Below, piece after piece: positions 7,538 through 10,261 of a stretch of DNA of 10,261 nt. Position 1 is the stretch's first letter. Every line of letters starts with the position of its first letter. Under the pieces are notes generated by a model. It made no database searches. It saw only the letters and a program-made list of their open reading frames with translations, and had not been told where the DNA came from. Source of the stretch: Alcaligenaceae bacterium (GTDB taxonomy: Bacteria > Pseudomonadota > Gammaproteobacteria > Burkholderiales > Burkholderiaceae_B); assembly GCA_947380655.1 (NCBI GenBank), contig CANCRX010000106.1, positions 1-10,261 of the forward strand, in the 5' to 3' direction. The translations under genes and the position numbers were made by a program.

Positions 7538-8611
7538 TTAATTACCAGCGGTGTGCAATGTAAGACGACGATCTTTTACCGACTGAGCCAGACGCTCAAG
7601 AACGCCCACTGAGGCATCCCAATCGATACAGCCATCCGTTACGCTTTGTCCGTAGACGAGCGGCTGACCAGGGACTAAGTCCTGACGCCCAGCAACCAGA
7701 TTGCTTTCAATCATCAAACCGAAAATACGCGTATCACCTGCTGCAACCTGGGTTGCAACATCATCACACACCGCGGGTTGGTTTTCGGGTTTCTTGTTGC
7801 TATTGGCATGACTCGCATCGATCATGATGCGCTGAGCCAGACCAGCTTTAGCCATGTCAGCGCAAGCTGCTTCAACGCTCTTTGCATCGAAATTTGGTTC
7901 TTTACCACCACGCAAAATCACGTGGCAGTCTTCATTGCCTGCTGTCGAAACAATCGCGGAATGCCCACCTTTGGTCACCGACAAAAAGTGATGAGGCTGC
8001 GAGGCGGCTTTCATTGCATCGACGGCAATCTTCACGTTGCCATCGGTACCATTTTTAAAACCAACCGGACACGACAAACCCGAGGCGAGTTCACGATGCA
8101 CTTGACTCTCAGTCGTACGCGCGCCAATCGCTCCCCAGGAAACAAGATCCGCAATGTATTGGGGCGTGATCATGTCCAGAAATTCACAGCCTGCTGGCAG
8201 ACCCATCGCATTGATTTCAAGCAGCAGCGCACGGGCCATACGCAGGCCCTGATTAATATTGAAACTTCCGTCCATGTCAGGATCGTTAATCAAACCTTTC
8301 CAGCCAACAGTAGTACGGGGCTTTTCAAAATACACACGCATCACAATTTCAAGTTCACCTTTGAAGCGATCGCGTTCAACTTTCAGGCGGTTGGCATAAT
8401 CAAGCGCGGCTTTCGTGTCATGGATCGAACAAGGTCCGATCACGACAACCAAACGGTCATCCATCCCATGCAATACTCGATGAATGGATTGTCGCGCATC
8501 GTGCACCAACGTCGAAACTTCGGGTGTGCAGATTGACTCTCGCATTGCATGAGCTGGGGGAGCGAGCTCTTTAATTTCCCGGATACGAAGATCATCAGTA
8601 TTGTGTGACAC
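7538..8611 (-). CDS. aroG: 3-deoxy-7-phosphoheptulonate (DAHP) synthase, class I
   Basis: Condenses phosphoenolpyruvate and erythrose 4-phosphate to DAHP, the first step of the shikimate pathway, in the cytoplasm. From the chosen GTG start the 357-residue protein places the metal ligands C61, H268, E302 and D326 at the same numbers as I recall for E. coli AroG. It also has the family signatures GPCSIHD (59-65) and RVYFEKPRTTVGWKGL (92-107). The segment around 143-190 (FLDMITPQY, GLSCPVGFKNGTDG) matches the AroG (Phe-regulated) subtype rather than AroF. Residues linked to phenylalanine inhibition in AroG (D6, D146, P150, S180) are kept, so Phe feedback is a reasonable inference. An in-frame TTG at 8635 would add 8 residues, but AGGAG five bases before the GTG decides for 8611. 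Downstream is the D-2-hydroxyacid dehydrogenase, 9 bases away. It is unusual company for an aromatic amino acid gene. Confidence 0.96.
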   Translation of the reverse strand: MSHNTDDLRIREIKELAPPAHAMRESICTPEVSTLVHDARQSIHRVLHGMDDRLVVVIGPCSIHDTKAALDYANRLKVERDRFKGELEIVMRVYFEKPRTTVGWKGLINDPDMDGSFNINQGLRMARALLLEINAMGLPAGCEFLDMITPQYIADLVSWGAIGARTTESQVHRELASGLSCPVGFKNGTDGNVKIAVDAMKAASQPHHFLSVTKGGHSAIVSTAGNEDCHVILRGGKEPNFDAKSVEAACADMAKAGLAQRIMIDASHANSNKKPENQPAVCDDVATQVAAGDTRIFGLMIESNLVAGRQDLVPGQPLVYGQSVTDGCIDWDASVGVLERLAQSVKDRRLTLHTAGN

Positions 8612-8616
8612 AAAAA

Positions 8617-8621
8617 CTCCT
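8617..8621 (-). promoter_or_regulatory. Ribosome binding site of aroG
   Basis: AGGAG on the minus strand, five T residues before the GTG at 8611. It is the strongest ribosome binding site in the window and fixes the aroG start at the GTG instead of the TTG at 8635, since the latter would place this site inside the coding region. Confidence 0.75.
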
Positions 8622-8640
8622 GAATTCAAATTCAATAAAT

Positions 8641-8669
8641 ATTAAAAAATTAAAATCTTTTCCGAATAA
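8641..8669 (-). promoter_or_regulatory. Candidate promoter for aroG and the downstream oxidase genes
   Basis: The 95 bases between tldD and aroG (8612-8706) are the only sizeable non-coding stretch and turn AT-rich towards aroG. A TTTAAT box (8646-8641) matches the -10 consensus at five of six positions and sits 17 bases after TTATTC (8669-8664), which matches the -35 poorly. An activator or another site may therefore be involved. A tandem TTGAAT repeat (8635-8624) lies between the box and the ribosome binding site. Position makes a promoter here likely; these exact boxes are uncertain. Confidence 0.3.
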
Positions 8670-8706
8670 GCGTGGGACCGCCTGAAAAAAACGGCCTGGA
8701 CTTTGA

Positions 8707-10164
8707 TTAAGCTGTACCACCCACGGTCAACCCTTCCATTTTGATAGTCGGCATACCGACTCCAACAGGAACACTCTGGCCGTCTTTGCCACAAGTTCCC
8801 ACACCGCTGTCGAGCCGCATGTCATTGCCGATCATGCTGACACGATTCATCGCCTCAAGACCACTGCCGATCAAAGTTGCGCCTTTAACAGGATAGGTGA
8901 CCTTACCGTTTTCAATCATATAAGCCTCAGACGCTGAAAACACGAATTTACCGCTCGTGATATCAACCTGTCCCCCGCCAAAATTCGCTGCATATATACC
9001 TTTTTTAACCGAGGCAATAATTTCCTCTGGCGGTGTAGAGCCACCGAGCATAAAAGTATTCGTCATACGCGGCATGGGCAGATGCGCAAACGACTCGCGG
9101 CGACCATTGCCCGTGGCTGCGGTTTTCATCAAGCGAGCATTGAGAGTGTCCTGCATATATCCACGCAAAATACCGTCTTCGATCAAGACATTGCGTTGCG
9201 AAGGATTGCCCTCGTCGTCAATATTGAGTGAACCGCGTCTTCCCTCGATCGTGCCGTCATCAATCACGGTCACACCTTTGGAGGCGACACGCTGACCAAT
9301 GCGTCCGGTAAATACGCTGGAGCCCTTTCGGTTGAAGTCACCTTCGAGCCCATGACCCACGGCCTCGTGCAACAAAATACCCGGCCAGCCAGCACCGAGC
9401 ACTACGGTCATTTCTCCTGCCGGTGCAGGACGCGCATCCAGATTGACCATCGCTTCGTGGACCGCATGATCAACATAGCCACGCAATACGTCATCAGAAA
9501 AATAATCCAGCCCGCTTCGTCCGCCACCACCACCATGGCCAGATTCCCGACGACCATTGCGCTCAGCAATCACCGTCACCGACAAACGTACCAGTGGCCT
9601 GACATCCGCAGCCAGACGACCATCAGAGCCTGCGACCATAATTACGTCATACTCCATACCCAGACTCGCCATCACTTGAATAATGTGGGGGTCTTTGGCA
9701 CGCGCCATTTTTTCTACGCGCTCAAGCAAGCCAACTTTTTCGGGAGCCGTCATGGTGGCTAGTGGATCGACAGGTGCGTACAAACTCAAACTGGGGCGAC
9801 CGTCATCTGCACGAACGTGCACGCGCCCTGCGCCCTGACGAGCAATACTGCGTACCGCACGCGACGATGAAAGTAAGGCCTCGGGTGATAAGGCATCGGA
9901 ATACGCAAAGGCTGTTTTTTCACCTGCCACCGCGCGGACACCCACACCCTGCGAAATAGAAAAGCTACCGGTTTTAACGATGCCCTCTTCCAGGCTCCAG
10001 CCTTCGCTTCGTGTGTACTGAAAATACAAATCAGCATAATCAACTTTATGCGTGAAAATCTCGCCAAGCGACCGAGCCATATCCGACTCAGTCAGACCCC
10101 ATGGATCAAGTAAAAGAGATTTAGCCGTGTTAAGCGATGCATTGCCAGGATCAATCAGATTCAT
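8707..10164 (-). CDS. tldD: Metalloprotease TldD
   Basis: TldD forms a zinc-dependent protease with TldE (PmbA); in E. coli the pair degrades unfolded peptides, the CcdA antitoxin and the microcin B17 leader. The 485-residue product has the N-terminal family stretch DADLYFQYTR-like (YADLYFQYTRSEGWSLEEGI, 43-62) and EKTAFAYSDALS (82-93). The zinc-binding HEAVGH is at 266-271 within GILLHEAVGHGLEGDF, and the C-terminal GVGTCGKDGQ supplies Cys458, the likely third metal ligand. E. coli TldD is 481 residues. A glycine-rich loop GHGGGGG (209-215) precedes the metal domain. I chose the ATG at 10164 (MNLIDPGN); a TTG at 10200 overlaps the stop of the upstream gene and adds 12 residues (TALIFLTDTVY-type) foreign to the family. 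The ribosome binding site is weak for either start. tldE is not in this window, as is common because the two genes are usually unlinked. Confidence 0.95.
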   Translation of the reverse strand: MNLIDPGNASLNTAKSLLLDPWGLTESDMARSLGEIFTHKVDYADLYFQYTRSEGWSLEEGIVKTGSFSISQGVGVRAVAGEKTAFAYSDALSPEALLSSSRAVRSIARQGAGRVHVRADDGRPSLSLYAPVDPLATMTAPEKVGLLERVEKMARAKDPHIIQVMASLGMEYDVIMVAGSDGRLAADVRPLVRLSVTVIAERNGRRESGHGGGGGRSGLDYFSDDVLRGYVDHAVHEAMVNLDARPAPAGEMTVVLGAGWPGILLHEAVGHGLEGDFNRKGSSVFTGRIGQRVASKGVTVIDDGTIEGRRGSLNIDDEGNPSQRNVLIEDGILRGYMQDTLNARLMKTAATGNGRRESFAHLPMPRMTNTFMLGGSTPPEEIIASVKKGIYAANFGGGQVDITSGKFVFSASEAYMIENGKVTYPVKGATLIGSGLEAMNRVSMIGNDMRLDSGVGTCGKDGQSVPVGVGMPTIKMEGLTVGGTA

Positions 10165-10196
10165 GTAAACCGTATCAGTTAAAAAAATTAAAGCTG

Positions 10197-10261
10197 TCAA
10201 AGAGTCCGATGCCTGAGCGCAGGCAGTGCCTGGCGGACCTCTTGCAGACGCACAGGGTCTA
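10197..10261 (-). CDS. Carbon-nitrogen hydrolase (nitrilase family), C-terminal end only
   Basis: The last 21 codons of a gene that enters from beyond the right edge. They read DPVRLQEVRQALPALRHRTL and end in TGA at 10199-10197. The pattern VRxxLPALxHR just before the stop is typical of the C-terminus of the nitrilase-superfamily amidohydrolase that precedes tldD in many Burkholderiales, probably a deaminated-glutathione/omega-amidase type. The catalytic Glu-Lys-Cys residues lie outside the window, so the assignment rests on the tail and on gene order. It ends 32 bases before the tldD ATG, which suggests joint transcription. Confidence 0.65.
   Translation of the reverse strand, partial: DPVRLQEVRQALPALRHRTL

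Noticed and set aside
7778..8536. Long open frame on the plus strand (252 codons) opposite aroG
   Set aside because: It lies wholly antisense to a confident aroG; the translation is rich in His, Arg, Thr and Asn with no family pattern and no ribosome binding site. It is a by-product of aroG codon use.
8676..8696. Possible terminator after tldD (GGCCG 8696-8692 with CGGTC 8680-8676)
   Set aside because: Only a 5-bp stem with a G-U pair; the T-run lies in the loop and none follows the stem, so it does not fit an intrinsic terminator.

Overview
This 10.3 kb window is densely coding, and every real gene lies on the minus strand, so it is read from right to left. Gene content, protein similarity and the order nitrilase-tldD-aroG-FAD oxidase-glcD-glcE-glcF point to a betaproteobacterium of the order Burkholderiales. 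The moderate base composition of the core genes (roughly 50-60% GC in lines counted by hand) suggests one of its lower-GC lineages, perhaps Alcaligenaceae-like. The taxon is an inference from remembered protein families, not from a search.

Right end (10261-8707): the last 21 codons of a carbon-nitrogen hydrolase (nitrilase family) gene, then tldD, a metalloprotease subunit with an intact HEAVGH zinc motif. After tldD comes the only sizeable non-coding stretch, a 95-base AT-rich leader that probably carries the promoter of the next gene.

Middle (8611-2196): aroG (class I DAHP synthase, GTG start behind a clear AGGAG ribosome binding site) begins a tightly packed run of five genes. It is followed 9 bases later by an LDHD-type FAD-linked D-lactate/D-2-hydroxyacid dehydrogenase, then glcD, glcE and glcF, the three subunits of membrane-associated glycolate oxidase. 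Together the four oxidase genes would oxidise D-lactate to pyruvate and glycolate to glyoxylate and feed electrons to the respiratory chain. aroG is the biosynthetic outlier at the head of this catabolic run.

Left end (2199-29): two membrane-protein genes follow glcF with no room for a promoter. A four-helix DUF4239 (bestrophin-like domain) protein overlaps glcF by ATGA. Two bases after it comes a TAXI-type solute-binding protein anchored by a transmembrane helix at each end, with a cytoplasmic coiled-coil tail. They occupy the place where the E. coli glc operon has accessory and permease genes, are markedly more AT-rich than glcDEF, and are the least explained part of the window. No RNA genes, mobile elements, CRISPR arrays or pseudogenes were found.
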